A DNA stretch of 9,996 bases. Origin: Candidatus Martarchaeota archaeon (GTDB lineage: Archaea > Micrarchaeota > Micrarchaeia > Micrarchaeales > Micrarchaeaceae). The position numbers and the translations under genes are program-made. A model generated the notes under the pieces. The model searched no databases. It was not told the origin of the DNA and saw only the letters and a program-made list of their open reading frames with translations. Below are positions 1-5,845 of this stretch, in pieces. The first letter of the stretch is position 1. Every line of letters starts with the position of its first letter. Location: contig JAMCZL010000027.1 in the NCBI GenBank assembly GCA_023485745.1, positions 1 through 9,996 of the forward strand, given 5' to 3'.

Positions 1-211
1 CGGCGAAGTGCTTGTGTCCGTCCTCCACCTTCGACCACTTCTCGACTACTGCAGGATCGCTCTGGCCTTTCCACTGCGCGGATTCCGGCGCGGTATCGGT
101 GTTTACTTCTTCGGGTGCGCTTCTTTTCTTCATTTCGAATACTGCTACAGGGCAAACGTCCTTGCAGTGCTGGCATCCGGTGCACAAAGGCTTGTCTACA
201 TAAACTTTCAT
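1..211 (-). CDS. 4Fe-4S ferredoxin, N-terminal part (runs off left edge)
   Basis: The first 70 codons of a ferredoxin-like protein are present and the rest lies beyond base 1. Residues 10-21 read CTGCQHCKDVCP, the classic CxxCxxCxxxCP ligand set for a 4Fe-4S cluster (Cys10, 13, 16, 20), followed by VAVFEM, which is common after cluster I of archaeal ferredoxins. A polar, charged stretch (about residues 28-70) rich in Glu, Asp, Ser and Lys follows with no further Cys. This resembles the linker of dicluster ferredoxins, so a second cluster may lie outside the window; that is inference. Role: small cytoplasmic electron carrier. The ATG at 209-211 is preceded 4 bases upstream by GTGAT (216-220), an archaeal Shine-Dalgarno core. 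It lies 87 bases after the S5 gene on the same strand, where L30 would be expected in many archaea. Confidence 0.85.
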   Translation of the reverse strand, partial: MKVYVDKPLCTGCQHCKDVCPVAVFEMKKRSAPEEVNTDTAPESAQWKGQSDPAVVEKWSKVEDGHKHFA

Positions 212-215
212 TCAA

Positions 216-220
216 ATCAC
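216..220 (-). promoter_or_regulatory. Shine-Dalgarno site for the ferredoxin
   Basis: On the minus strand GTGAT is followed by a 4-base spacer (TTGA) and the ATG at 211. It matches the archaeal anti-Shine-Dalgarno complement GGAGGTGATC and fixes the ferredoxin start. Confidence 0.5.
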
Positions 221-251
221 ACATTATTGCAAGCTTTATTTTTAGTAAACC

Positions 252-260
252 AATTTAAAC
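252..260 (-). promoter_or_regulatory. Candidate TATA box for the ferredoxin
   Basis: The minus strand reads GTTTAAATT. A start of transcription about 25 bases downstream would fall near 231 and give a leader of about 20 bases that includes the GTGAT site. A second AT-rich candidate, TAAAAATAAAG at 234-244, would give an almost leaderless transcript. No T-run terminator separates this point from the S5 gene, so read-through from the ribosomal operon is also possible. Confidence 0.35.
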
Positions 261-298
261 CCATAGCGAACAACAGTTAGATTGGGCTACAAATTGTG

Positions 299-967
299 CT
301 AGTTCTTTGACACTATGGCCGAGCTGACGTTCTTCATGCTTATTATGTTGCCGAGCGCGTTGTAGACCGCCATCAGGGTATTGTACTTTGTCCTTGTCCT
401 GCCCCGTGAGAAGCTCCATACGTCCTTGAGCCCTGCGAGCTCAAGCATCAGCTTTACCGGCTTGCTGGCTACGATACCAAGCCCTCTGGGAGCTGGCTTT
501 AGTATGACTTCTATGCTGCTGCATCTTCCTTTCACAGTAAATGGAAGGCTGTGCTCCTGGCCGCAAGTGCACTGCCATGATCCGCATCCGAACATGACGG
601 GTATGATGTTGCGCTTTGCGTTCTTGACCGCCCCTTCTATTGCGGCCTTGACCTCTATGTCCTTGGCTGCGCCGAGGCCTACGTGGCCCTTCTCGTCGCC
701 CGCAACTACAACCACCCTGAATTTCTGCTTCCTGTTGTTCCTTGTCATCCTTTGCACGCTGGCGATGTCTATCACTTCGCTCCTTATGTTTGGCAGCAGG
801 GCGTCGACTATCTCGACCTCTTCTATCCTCCTGCTCATCGCAAATATCTGCTCTATTGAGGTGACTTCATGGTTTTTGACCATTCTCCCGAGCTCCGTAG
901 CAGGGGTCCATGCATTTATGTCGAACCTGTTAACTGGCTCGTAGCTTCGCCTTTGTGGTCTTGGCAT
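299..967 (-). CDS. rps5: 30S ribosomal protein uS5 (S5)
   Basis: The 222-residue product is an archaeal uS5, a small-subunit protein near the mRNA entry channel that affects decoding accuracy. The double-stranded-RNA-binding fold spans about residues 78-142, with the family stretch FRVVVVAGDEKGHVGLG at 83-99. It is followed by the archaeal Cys/His cluster CGSWQCTCGQEH (Cys128, Cys133, Cys135, His139) and the C-terminal signature LKPAPRGLGIVA (156-167). The N-terminal helix region (about 1-60) is the archaeal/eukaryotic extension. The ATG lies 7 bases after the L18 stop. The GTGAT upstream of it contains the L18 stop codon TGA. This is the last gene of the ribosomal run. L30, L15 and SecY, its usual archaeal successors, are absent. 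Confidence 0.97.
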   Translation of the reverse strand: MPRPQRRSYEPVNRFDINAWTPATELGRMVKNHEVTSIEQIFAMSRRIEEVEIVDALLPNIRSEVIDIASVQRMTRNNRKQKFRVVVVAGDEKGHVGLGAAKDIEVKAAIEGAVKNAKRNIIPVMFGCGSWQCTCGQEHSLPFTVKGRCSSIEVILKPAPRGLGIVASKPVKLMLELAGLKDVWSFSRGRTRTKYNTLMAVYNALGNIISMKNVSSAIVSKN

Positions 968-974
968 AGTTTAA

Positions 975-1523
975 TCACGTTTTTATATTTTTCTTTACTT
1001 CGTTGAATATGGATTCGATATTTTTTACGTCGAATTTGGATTTCTCGTACGATGAGAATTGGTGGCCTGCCTTTGCCTTATCCGTGTTCTTCGCGAACTC
1101 TGCTATGTGCTTTCCGGAAAGCCTAGATTCATTGAATTCTATGCTGTTGGGTACTTCCAGGCCGCCATCGACGCAGCCCCTGAGCGCAGCGAATATGACT
1201 CCCGATTTTATCGGCCTGTATAGCCCGTTGTCAAGCACCAGCTTTCCGTTTACTTTGCCTTTCGACTGCTTTGCAAGCAGCATGCCGGTCAGATATGCGG
1301 TTGGTATGTTGCATTTGGGCTCCCACTTGTACTGCCTGAGCGCCGAAGAATTGACGTGCGCCAGCACCTTGTCGCCGTCTTCGGAGTACCTTACCACCTG
1401 CGCTATTATGCCGCGGTTGGTCTTCCTTATAACCAGCCTGTCCATCCTGCTCTTCACAAGAGCCAGGCGCTTGGCGTAGTTTGTCAGTGCAGATGCCCTT
1501 CTCCTTCTTATAGTTCTATGCAT
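975..1523 (-). CDS. rpl18: 50S ribosomal protein uL18 (L18/L5e family)
   Basis: The 182-residue product matches archaeal uL18, which binds 5S rRNA together with uL5 in the central protuberance. Visible family features are a very basic N-terminus (HRTIRRRR at 2-9) followed by TNYAKRLALVKS (14-25), RLVIRKTNRGIIAQVV at about 29-44, AYLTGMLLA near 76-84, and the VIFAALRGCVDGGLEVPNS block in the middle. The C-terminal half is the archaeal/eukaryotic extension, Lys-rich at the end. The ATG at 1521-1523 follows tandem TGA TGA stops of L19e, with TGATCTGA leading into the start. L19e lies before it and S5 after it, the standard archaeal order. Confidence 0.95.
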   Translation of the reverse strand: MHRTIRRRRASALTNYAKRLALVKSRMDRLVIRKTNRGIIAQVVRYSEDGDKVLAHVNSSALRQYKWEPKCNIPTAYLTGMLLAKQSKGKVNGKLVLDNGLYRPIKSGVIFAALRGCVDGGLEVPNSIEFNESRLSGKHIAEFAKNTDKAKAGHQFSSYEKSKFDVKNIESIFNEVKKNIKT

Positions 1524-1531
1524 TCAGATCA

Positions 1532-2005
1532 TCATATGTGTTTTAACCTTTTGAATTCGTCTTCGCTTATGCCTACGCCTGTGCCTTTTATGTGGTTTAT
1601 TAGGGAAACTTTTGTCTGGAACGTGCCGCCCTTTACCAGCCTGTAGAACTGCTTGAACATGGAGTTGTCTATTAAGCCTTTTTCCTTCAGATCCTTTATT
1701 ATCCTGCGCTGCGCCCTTATCTTCTTCTTGTACTCGACGCCTGTCCTTGCCTTTTTGGTTCCTTTCTTTCTTCCGGGGCCGCGCTTTCTTCCTTCTAGCC
1801 TTTTCTTCCTTGTTTCCTTGCCGTAAACGCTCAGGTTGCGCTTCTCGTTTAACGCATAGACCTTTCCGCTCTTTATCAGTTCCCTCACGTCGTCGCGCGT
1901 TATGGCCTTATTGATGTCTTCAATGGAAGCTCCCTTAAGCCTGATGCTGCTCTCTCCCCTTCCGAGCAGATCTGCAGCGACCCTCCTTACAAGTTTGACT
2001 CCCAT
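1532..2005 (-). CDS. rpl19e: 50S ribosomal protein eL19 (L19e)
   Basis: The 157-residue product is eL19, an archaeal/eukaryotic large-subunit protein with no bacterial counterpart. It has the N-terminal globular part with INKAITRDDVRELIKSGKV (31-49), a central basic segment including GRKRGPGRKKGTKKAR (72-87), and the helical tail RAQRRIIKDLKEKGLID followed by a residue pattern close to YRLVKGG (121-127). The usual RVWIDP stretch near residues 19-25 is not recognisable; the protein reads ESSIRLKG there. The ATG (2003-2005) directly abuts the L32e stop TAA with no gap. The gene ends with tandem TGA TGA codons that run into the Shine-Dalgarno-like region of L18. Confidence 0.95.
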   Translation of the reverse strand: MGVKLVRRVAADLLGRGESSIRLKGASIEDINKAITRDDVRELIKSGKVYALNEKRNLSVYGKETRKKRLEGRKRGPGRKKGTKKARTGVEYKKKIRAQRRIIKDLKEKGLIDNSMFKQFYRLVKGGTFQTKVSLINHIKGTGVGISEDEFKRLKHI

Positions 2006-2383
2006 TTATACACCGTTTATTATTCTTATTCCCTTGCTCCTTGCTATTGATGCCATCTCCTCCCTTTTCTTCCTTCCTACGGACCTGGCGATTACAATGT
2101 CAAATTCGTTGGACGCTTCGGCACTCATGGCAGAAAGCTGGGACGTATTGCTTATGCGAAGCAGTTTCTTCCCGTTGCTCCTTACTCCGCGCAGCTTCTT
2201 TGGGTTCCCATAGCCTATATTCGGCTCGGCCCCCATAAAGTCCTTTTTTATCCTTTTCTTGTTGTCTATGCCCCGCTGCTTGCGCCAGCTGTCCTTGACC
2301 CTGCTCCTTTTTTTTGCGCCGTAGTTTGGCACGTTGAACTTCGGATGGTGCCTCTTTTTTATCTTTGCGAGCGGTTTTGCCAT
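2006..2383 (-). CDS. rpl32e: 50S ribosomal protein eL32 (L32e)
   Basis: The 125-residue product is eL32, an archaeal/eukaryotic large-subunit rRNA-binding protein. Diagnostic stretches are DSWRKQRGIDNKKR (31-44) and IGYGNPKKLRGVRSNGKK (56-73), followed by the C-terminal fold with IVIARSVGRKKREE (96-109). The very basic N-terminus is normal for the family and the length is typical for short archaeal forms. The ATG (2381-2383) follows the L6 stop by 7 bases. The junction reads TGA TGA TATT ATG, so the stop also supplies the TGAT core for initiation. Its neighbours L6 and L19e are the usual ones. Confidence 0.96.
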   Translation of the reverse strand: MAKPLAKIKKRHHPKFNVPNYGAKKRSRVKDSWRKQRGIDNKKRIKKDFMGAEPNIGYGNPKKLRGVRSNGKKLLRISNTSQLSAMSAEASNEFDIVIARSVGRKKREEMASIARSKGIRIINGV

Positions 2384-2390
2384 AATATCA

Positions 2391-2915
2391 TCAGTTTAGT
2401 GAGTAGTATATCCCGTCTTGGAATATTCTCTCGTCTTTGTTTTTGGCCTTGCATGCCTTCCTTATGTTTGCGGCCGTCTGCATAACGTCTTCAAGCTTGG
2501 TCCCGTATATCCTTAGGGCTTTGTCTTTTATCTCGACCTTTGTGGAGCCCACTATCTTTGCTGGCCTTGGAGCCCTCTCTCCGAATATGTTTTTAATCAT
2601 CAGCGTGTCGCCCTTGGCCTCTATGGACATGGGGAAGTGCGCTGAAATTGCCTCCATCCTGACTTCGAAGTATTCGTTGGTTCCTTTTATGTCGGTCTGA
2701 ACCTCTTTTGAAAATGAGGTTATGGCATTCTCAGCCTTCTTGATGAGCTTTTTGTTTGATTTTACACTCTCGATTTTTAGCTTCCCCTGATCAATGGCAA
2801 CGCTAAGCAGGGCATCGTTAAACGGCCTTGTGTTGATTCCGAGCTTTCCCTTGACGGTCACAGTATTGCCTTGCACTGAGACGTTTACATCTTTTGGTAT
2901 TTCTATTTCAGCCAT
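2391..2915 (-). CDS. rpl6: 50S ribosomal protein uL6 (L6)
   Basis: The 174-residue product is uL6, which sits near the sarcin-ricin loop and the factor-binding site of the large subunit. The two repeated alpha-L6 folds are visible: about residues 7-80 (NTVTVKGKLGINTR at 17-30) and about 81-170 (DTLMIKNIFGERAPR at 103-117). The IFGER turn matches the family's N-F-L-G-E-K/R loop. The segment KEVQTDIKG (70-78) occupies the place of the usual NMIKG motif and is slightly divergent. The ATG at 2915 follows the S8 stop by 9 bases; a weak GCTGAG lies in that gap. Length is normal for archaea. Confidence 0.95.
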   Translation of the reverse strand: MAEIEIPKDVNVSVQGNTVTVKGKLGINTRPFNDALLSVAIDQGKLKIESVKSNKKLIKKAENAITSFSKEVQTDIKGTNEYFEVRMEAISAHFPMSIEAKGDTLMIKNIFGERAPRPAKIVGSTKVEIKDKALRIYGTKLEDVMQTAANIRKACKAKNKDERIFQDGIYYSLN

Positions 2916-2924
2916 TTGCTCAGC

Positions 2925-3314
2925 CTAATATACATATGCTATCAGTCTTCCCCCAAGGTTTGCGGCCCTGGCATCCTTGTTTGTCATGAGACCCTTCGGG
3001 GTTGAAATTATTAGTATGCCGAAGTCCTTGCTAGGTATGTAGCGCTCCTCGTATTTCTGTATGTCGTTCTTGGATATGGAGAACCTGGGCTTTACTACTC
3101 CTATGCCGTTTATCTTGTTGGAAAGCACGATTTTCAGCTTTTTCACGTATCTTTCGCTGAACTCGGAATAATCTTCTATGTACTTTTCCCTCTTCATAAG
3201 GTCCAGCGTGGCCTTTACGAGCCCTGTAGAATATACAGTGCACTCCCTCCTGCCGATCCTTTCGTTGGTTTTTATGGTGTTTATAACATCTGCGAATCTG
3301 TCCATTAGTATCAT
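2925..3314 (-). CDS. rps8: 30S ribosomal protein uS8 (S8)
   Basis: The 129-residue product is uS8, a primary binder of the central domain of 16S rRNA. The C-terminal signature GILIISTPKGLMTNKDA (99-115) followed by NLGGRLIAYVY (119-129) is near-identical to archaeal homologues. The N-terminus MILMDRFADVIN corresponds to the family's MxLMDPLANALN, which is why the ATG at 3312-3314 was chosen; it overlaps the S14 stop in an ATGA. The in-frame ATG at 3305 (MDRF) is an alternative, with TGAT and a 4-base spacer upstream. The frame stays open further upstream to about 3479, but that extension is the S14 gene read out of frame and is not part of S8. Confidence 0.95.
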   Translation of the reverse strand: MILMDRFADVINTIKTNERIGRRECTVYSTGLVKATLDLMKREKYIEDYSEFSERYVKKLKIVLSNKINGIGVVKPRFSISKNDIQKYEERYIPSKDFGILIISTPKGLMTNKDARAANLGGRLIAYVY

Positions 3315-3469
3315 CCATACTTCTTGAAATTCAGGCTGGGGGCGACCTCTCTGAGGCATCTCCTGCATATGTACAGGCTGTGCGAGCGTATAAGGGCTCT
3401 GCTTGAGCCGCATATCCTGCACACGCGTATGCCTCTTCCCTTGAATTTTTCTTCCTGGCGTACCTTCAT
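3311..3469 (-). CDS. rps14: 30S ribosomal protein uS14, zinc-binding type
   Basis: A 52-residue gene sits between L5 and S8, in a different frame from the open extension of S8. The protein starts MKVRQEEKFKGRGIRVCRIC and ends with LNFKKYG. Cys17, Cys20, Cys35 and Cys38 form the two CxxC knuckles of the zinc-ribbon uS14, and GRGIRVCRICGSSRALIR (11-28) matches the archaeal consensus. uS14 acts in the head of the small subunit. The ATG overlaps the L5 stop as ATGA (3466-3469), and its own TGA overlaps the S8 ATG, so the three genes are probably translationally coupled. GGTG about 7 bases upstream may be the ribosome site. Length is typical for archaea (about 50-56 residues). Confidence 0.96.
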   Translation of the reverse strand: MKVRQEEKFKGRGIRVCRICGSSRALIRSHSLYICRRCLREVAPSLNFKKYG

Positions 3470-4008
3470 TGCACTGCACCTACTTGAATATTATATTTTT
3501 CCTTTAGCATCTCTCCCAGCTCCTCTGGTTTTATTATCTTGTGACTGGCCTTTATCCTGCCGTTGGCTCTTTTTTTGATTGCGACCCTTGCCCCGCCGCG
3601 CCTTCTGAATGCCACATTGACATTCATGCCGAGCATGCCTATTTTAGGATCGTACTTTATGCCGCTTATGTCTATGTATTCCTTTATCCCGAAGTTGAGA
3701 GTATTATTAGTGAGGCTTGATTCCTTAACCTTGTTGTCTACTGCGCCAACTAGCTTTTTGAATAGCTCATCTGCTGCGGAGCCCCTTATGGTCACGAACG
3801 CGCCTATCTTGTTGCCCTTGGATATTTTGAACGTCGGATTCCTGCGCTTTGCTATGCTGTCTGCGGGCTTTCTTCCGGTTATCAGGGTAAGCAGCCTCTT
3901 TGCATTTTCCTGTGGCTGAGATTCGCTGCCCGTGCCTATGTTTAGCACCAGCTTGTCCACGCATATGTCGCGCATGGGGTTTTTTTGCTTGTCTTTCTTG
4001 GCTGCCAT
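3466..4008 (-). CDS. rpl5: 50S ribosomal protein uL5 (L5)
   Basis: The 180-residue product is uL5, which with uL18 carries 5S rRNA in the central protuberance and contacts P-site tRNA. Evidence: NPMRDICVDKLVLNIGTGSE (10-29), matching the archaeal start pattern with the conserved NIG turn; TLITGRKPADSIAKR (41-55); the FGIKEYIDISGIKYDP segment near the middle; and the RRRGGARVAIKKR basic loop in the C-terminal half. The ATG at 4008 follows the S4e stop by 2 bases. The end overlaps the S14 start by 4 bases. Length is normal for archaeal uL5. Confidence 0.96.
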   Translation of the reverse strand: MAAKKDKQKNPMRDICVDKLVLNIGTGSESQPQENAKRLLTLITGRKPADSIAKRRNPTFKISKGNKIGAFVTIRGSAADELFKKLVGAVDNKVKESSLTNNTLNFGIKEYIDISGIKYDPKIGMLGMNVNVAFRRRGGARVAIKKRANGRIKASHKIIKPEELGEMLKEKYNIQVGAVQ

Positions 4009-4010
4009 GT

Positions 4011-4697
4011 TTATCCCGTCACTATGAGGTTCCTTACCACAGTCTCGAACTTTTCTCCGCTCTTGCTTTCTATGGTGGCTGACTGCTCCTTGTGCTGGTC
4101 GGCCTTCTTTATCTCTATTATTTTACCTTGCTCGCCAACATGGACGCCGTCGATTATCCTGCATTCTGCATCAACTGCAAGGCGTACGGCCTTGGCTATT
4201 TTGCCGTCTTTGTCGAGCACCACGCTGTCGCCGGTGCTTATTTCATTGCCCTTGTCGGCCTTTATGTTGCTTCCATCATGCACGCGCAGCATCAGCTGCC
4301 CTTTTTTGCCCTTGTACTTTCCTATCACTTTGTAAAGCATTTCCTCTCCTTGTTTGGCATCTTCGAATGACACCTTGCCCTTCTTGCTTATTCCGACTCT
4401 GTATGCCTTGCCTTCGTCTGTTATTTCTATTACGTCGTTAAGGCCTACGGGGTACCTTGGATTCCTGACCACATTGCCATTCACCTTCACCTTGCCGGAA
4501 TTTAGCACCTTCTTTGCAATGAAAGACTCTTCGACTACACCCATTTTCCGCAATGCCAGCACAAGCGCTACGGACCTTTTTAGAACGTGCCTGCCCGGGT
4601 TGGGCCTTACAACGTATGCGCTCTCCTTGCTGTGCATATCAAGGTATTTTGGAGCGTTAAGGGTTTTTATGTGTCTTTTGTTTCCTTTTCCTGCCAT
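4011..4697 (-). CDS. rps4e: 30S ribosomal protein eS4 (S4e)
   Basis: With the start placed at the ATG at 4697 the product has 228 residues and begins MAGKGNKRHIKTLNAPKYL, matching the family start MGKKGxxxHLKRLxAPK. eS4 is an archaeal/eukaryotic small-subunit protein. An S4-type RNA-binding region spans about residues 38-100 (VALVLALRKMG at 43-53, then KVKVNGNVVRNPRYPVG). A central domain follows, and a KOW-like motif GVHVGEQGKIIEI lies at 184-196. In-frame alternatives are ATG at 4703 and TTG at 4706, directly after the L24 stop. The ATG at 4697 is preferred because TGAT lies 4 bases upstream of it and because of homology. Neighbours L24 and L5 are standard. Confidence 0.94.
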   Translation of the reverse strand: MAGKGNKRHIKTLNAPKYLDMHSKESAYVVRPNPGRHVLKRSVALVLALRKMGVVEESFIAKKVLNSGKVKVNGNVVRNPRYPVGLNDVIEITDEGKAYRVGISKKGKVSFEDAKQGEEMLYKVIGKYKGKKGQLMLRVHDGSNIKADKGNEISTGDSVVLDKDGKIAKAVRLAVDAECRIIDGVHVGEQGKIIEIKKADQHKEQSATIESKSGEKFETVVRNLIVTG

Positions 4698-4706
4698 GAG
4701 CATCAA

Positions 4707-5078
4707 CTAATTTGATTTTGCGCTTATTTTGCCTGCGCGGATCTTATCGGACATGTTAAGGTCAGTTATGTAGACGTTGCTTGCATTTATTGGTATGCTT
4801 GTTTCCTTGCCCTTTGCATTTTTCCTGACGAGCGAATCTATGAACACGAAGCCGCGCCTAAGGTCGACTTTTGTCACCTTTCCGGTTGTCCCGCGTTTGG
4901 ATCCCTTCACGACCTTTATGGTGTCGCCTTTTGATATCTGAATTGCACGCTTGCTTATCTTCAGCTTGGCTTTTAGTGACTTGTCTATGTGCGCATGGAC
5001 AAAGTGCTGCCTGGCATGCAGCGGAGCAGTGTTCCTGTACAGCCTCTGCTTTCTTGGTTTGCTGCTGTATATCATCAT
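4707..5078 (-). CDS. rpl24: 50S ribosomal protein uL24 (L24)
   Basis: The 123-residue product is uL24, an assembly-initiating large-subunit protein at the peptide exit tunnel. The archaeal N-terminus SSKPRKQRLYRNTAPLHARQ (5-24) corresponds to the family's KPRKQRK-APLH start. The KOW motif spans about residues 50-77 (KGDTIKVVKGSKRG followed by TGKVTKVDLRRG). The C-terminal IPINASNVYITDLNMSD (95-111) is characteristic of the family. Its first ATG overlaps the L14 TGA, and a second ATG follows at once (5073-5075). GGTGAT sits immediately upstream, too close for ideal spacing to either ATG, so the true start may be Met1 or Met2. Confidence 0.96.
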   Translation of the reverse strand: MMIYSSKPRKQRLYRNTAPLHARQHFVHAHIDKSLKAKLKISKRAIQISKGDTIKVVKGSKRGTTGKVTKVDLRRGFVFIDSLVRKNAKGKETSIPINASNVYITDLNMSDKIRAGKISAKSN

Positions 5079-5473
5079 ATCACCCTAGAGGCTATGCCGG
5101 CCAGCTTTATGTATTTTTCTATCACTTCTCTTGCCATTGCACCCTTCACCTCGGTCGCTACAGGCAGGTTCACGTCGGTTATCAATATGGCGGCGTTGTC
5201 CTCAAATCTGAGTCTCATGCCTGCAGCCCTGAGCACAGGGGACCTTTGCCTTATTATAACTGCCCTGACCTTCTTCTTTATGTACTGCGGCGAGCCGCTC
5301 TTTACGCTTGCCATGACTATGTCCCCTATCCCTACAGATGCCAGGCGCCCATGGGCTCCTGACTTTCCTATCTTGTTTATTATCATAAGGGTCTTGGCGC
5401 CGCTGTTGTCCGCACATGTGAGAATGGTGCCCGGTATTAGGGTTTTTGATATGTGCGAAGATATGCCTTTCAT
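5075..5473 (-). CDS. rpl14: 50S ribosomal protein uL14 (L14)
   Basis: The 132-residue product is uL14, which lies at the subunit interface and contacts eL24/uL19-type partners and the small-subunit rRNA. The start MKGISSHISKTLIPGTIL is followed by TCADNSGAKTLMIINKIG (19-36), which holds the family's ADNSGAK motif. VGIGDIVMASVKSG and KKVRAVIIRQRSPVLRAAG follow, with FEDNAAILI later, all in the order expected of archaeal L14. The ATG lies one base after the S17 stop. The strongest Shine-Dalgarno of the window (GGAGGAGGAGTGA) precedes it and overlaps the Glu-Glu-Glu-stop end of S17. The last bases overlap L24 by four. Confidence 0.97.
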   Translation of the reverse strand: MKGISSHISKTLIPGTILTCADNSGAKTLMIINKIGKSGAHGRLASVGIGDIVMASVKSGSPQYIKKKVRAVIIRQRSPVLRAAGMRLRFEDNAAILITDVNLPVATEVKGAMAREVIEKYIKLAGIASRVI

Positions 5474-5474
5474 T

Positions 5475-5486
5475 TCACTCCTCCTC
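5475..5486 (-). promoter_or_regulatory. Strong Shine-Dalgarno for L14 overlapping the S17 stop
   Basis: On the minus strand three GAG codons and TGA run directly into A-ATG: GAGGAGGAGTGAAATG. The purine-rich block combines GGAGG-like and GTGA parts of the archaeal ribosome site, and its TGA is the S17 stop codon. Confidence 0.7.
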
Positions 5487-5771
5487 CTTCTTGATGACTT
5501 TTGTTACCACAAATGCCTTGGTCTTGCTCAGGCGGCGGCAGCCGCTTATTACCACAGTGTCTCCGGTCTTTGCAGCAATGCACTGCGGGTTATAGGCGGA
5601 TATCCTGGACGTGTTCCTTAGCGACCTTTCGTATTTCTTTAGATAGGTAGTGTAAGGCCTTTCTATGACTACGGTCTTCGCTGCCTTGTCGCTGACCACT
5701 ACGCCGACAAGTTCGCTTCCGCGAGTCTTAAGATTCCCGTGTACGGGGCACTTTGGATCTTTGCATTCCAA
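5475..5771 (-). CDS. rps17: 30S ribosomal protein uS17 (S17), TTG start
   Basis: The 98-residue product is archaeal uS17, a primary 16S rRNA binder. It opens with ECKDPKCPVHGNLKTRG (2-18), the archaeal C-DP-CP-HG start. VVVSDKAAKTVVIE (24-37), YLKKYERS (43-50) and AYNPQCIAAKTGDTVVI (59-75) follow, and GCRRLSKTKAFVVT (77-90) is the C-terminal signature. The initiation codon is TTG at 5769-5771: no ATG or GTG lies in frame between it and an upstream in-frame TAA. GTGAT with a 3-base spacer supports it. The next ATG, in another frame, would destroy the conserved start. It is the first ribosomal protein gene of the run, 74 bases after rnp1. Confidence 0.95.
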   Translation of the reverse strand: MECKDPKCPVHGNLKTRGSELVGVVVSDKAAKTVVIERPYTTYLKKYERSLRNTSRISAYNPQCIAAKTGDTVVISGCRRLSKTKAFVVTKVIKKEEE

Positions 5772-5774
5772 TAA

Positions 5775-5779
5775 ATCAC
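5775..5779 (-). promoter_or_regulatory. Shine-Dalgarno deciding the S17 TTG start
   Basis: The minus strand reads GTGAT-TTA-TTG. The GTGAT core with a 3-base spacer marks the TTG at 5771 as the initiation codon for S17. Confidence 0.5.
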
Positions 5780-5832
5780 TCTGTTTAAACGCTAAATTCG
5801 CAGTTTAGATTTTTACCTTTGCATCGAGAACC

Positions 5833-5840
5833 TATTTAAA
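5833..5840 (-). promoter_or_regulatory. Candidate TATA box for the ribosomal protein operon
   Basis: The minus strand reads TTTAAATA, a textbook archaeal TATA element, within AAATTTAAATAGG in the 74-base gap after rnp1. Transcription would start about 25 bases downstream, near 5811, leaving a leader of about 40 bases before the TTG of S17. No T-run stops transcription from rnp1, so this may be an internal booster promoter and not the only one. Confidence 0.5.
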
Positions 5841-5845
5841 TTTTT

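Noticed and set aside
289..300. ACAAATTGTGCT near the S5 stop and similar ACAATTTGT copies at 9819 and 9890, considered as a dispersed repeat
   Set aside because: The shared core is only nine bases and AT-rich, and one copy lies within a coding gene. This is compatible with chance.
3315..3479. 55-codon N-terminal extension of S8 in the same open frame
   Set aside because: It is the S14 gene read out of frame. The zinc S14 is certain, and S8 homologues begin at the MxLMD position.
4989..5621. Long plus-strand open frame of about 210 codons opposite L14, L24 and S17
   Set aside because: It runs antisense to three certain ribosomal genes and its product has no recognisable motif. It stays open because the sense genes rarely use codons that read as stops on the other strand. 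Similar antisense frames opposite S5, L18 and L5 were rejected for the same reason.
5772..5845. Gap upstream of S17 considered as an r-protein autoregulatory leader or riboswitch
   Set aside because: Only AT-rich promoter-like sequence and a GTGAT site are seen. No stable hairpin or rRNA-like binding site could be made out.
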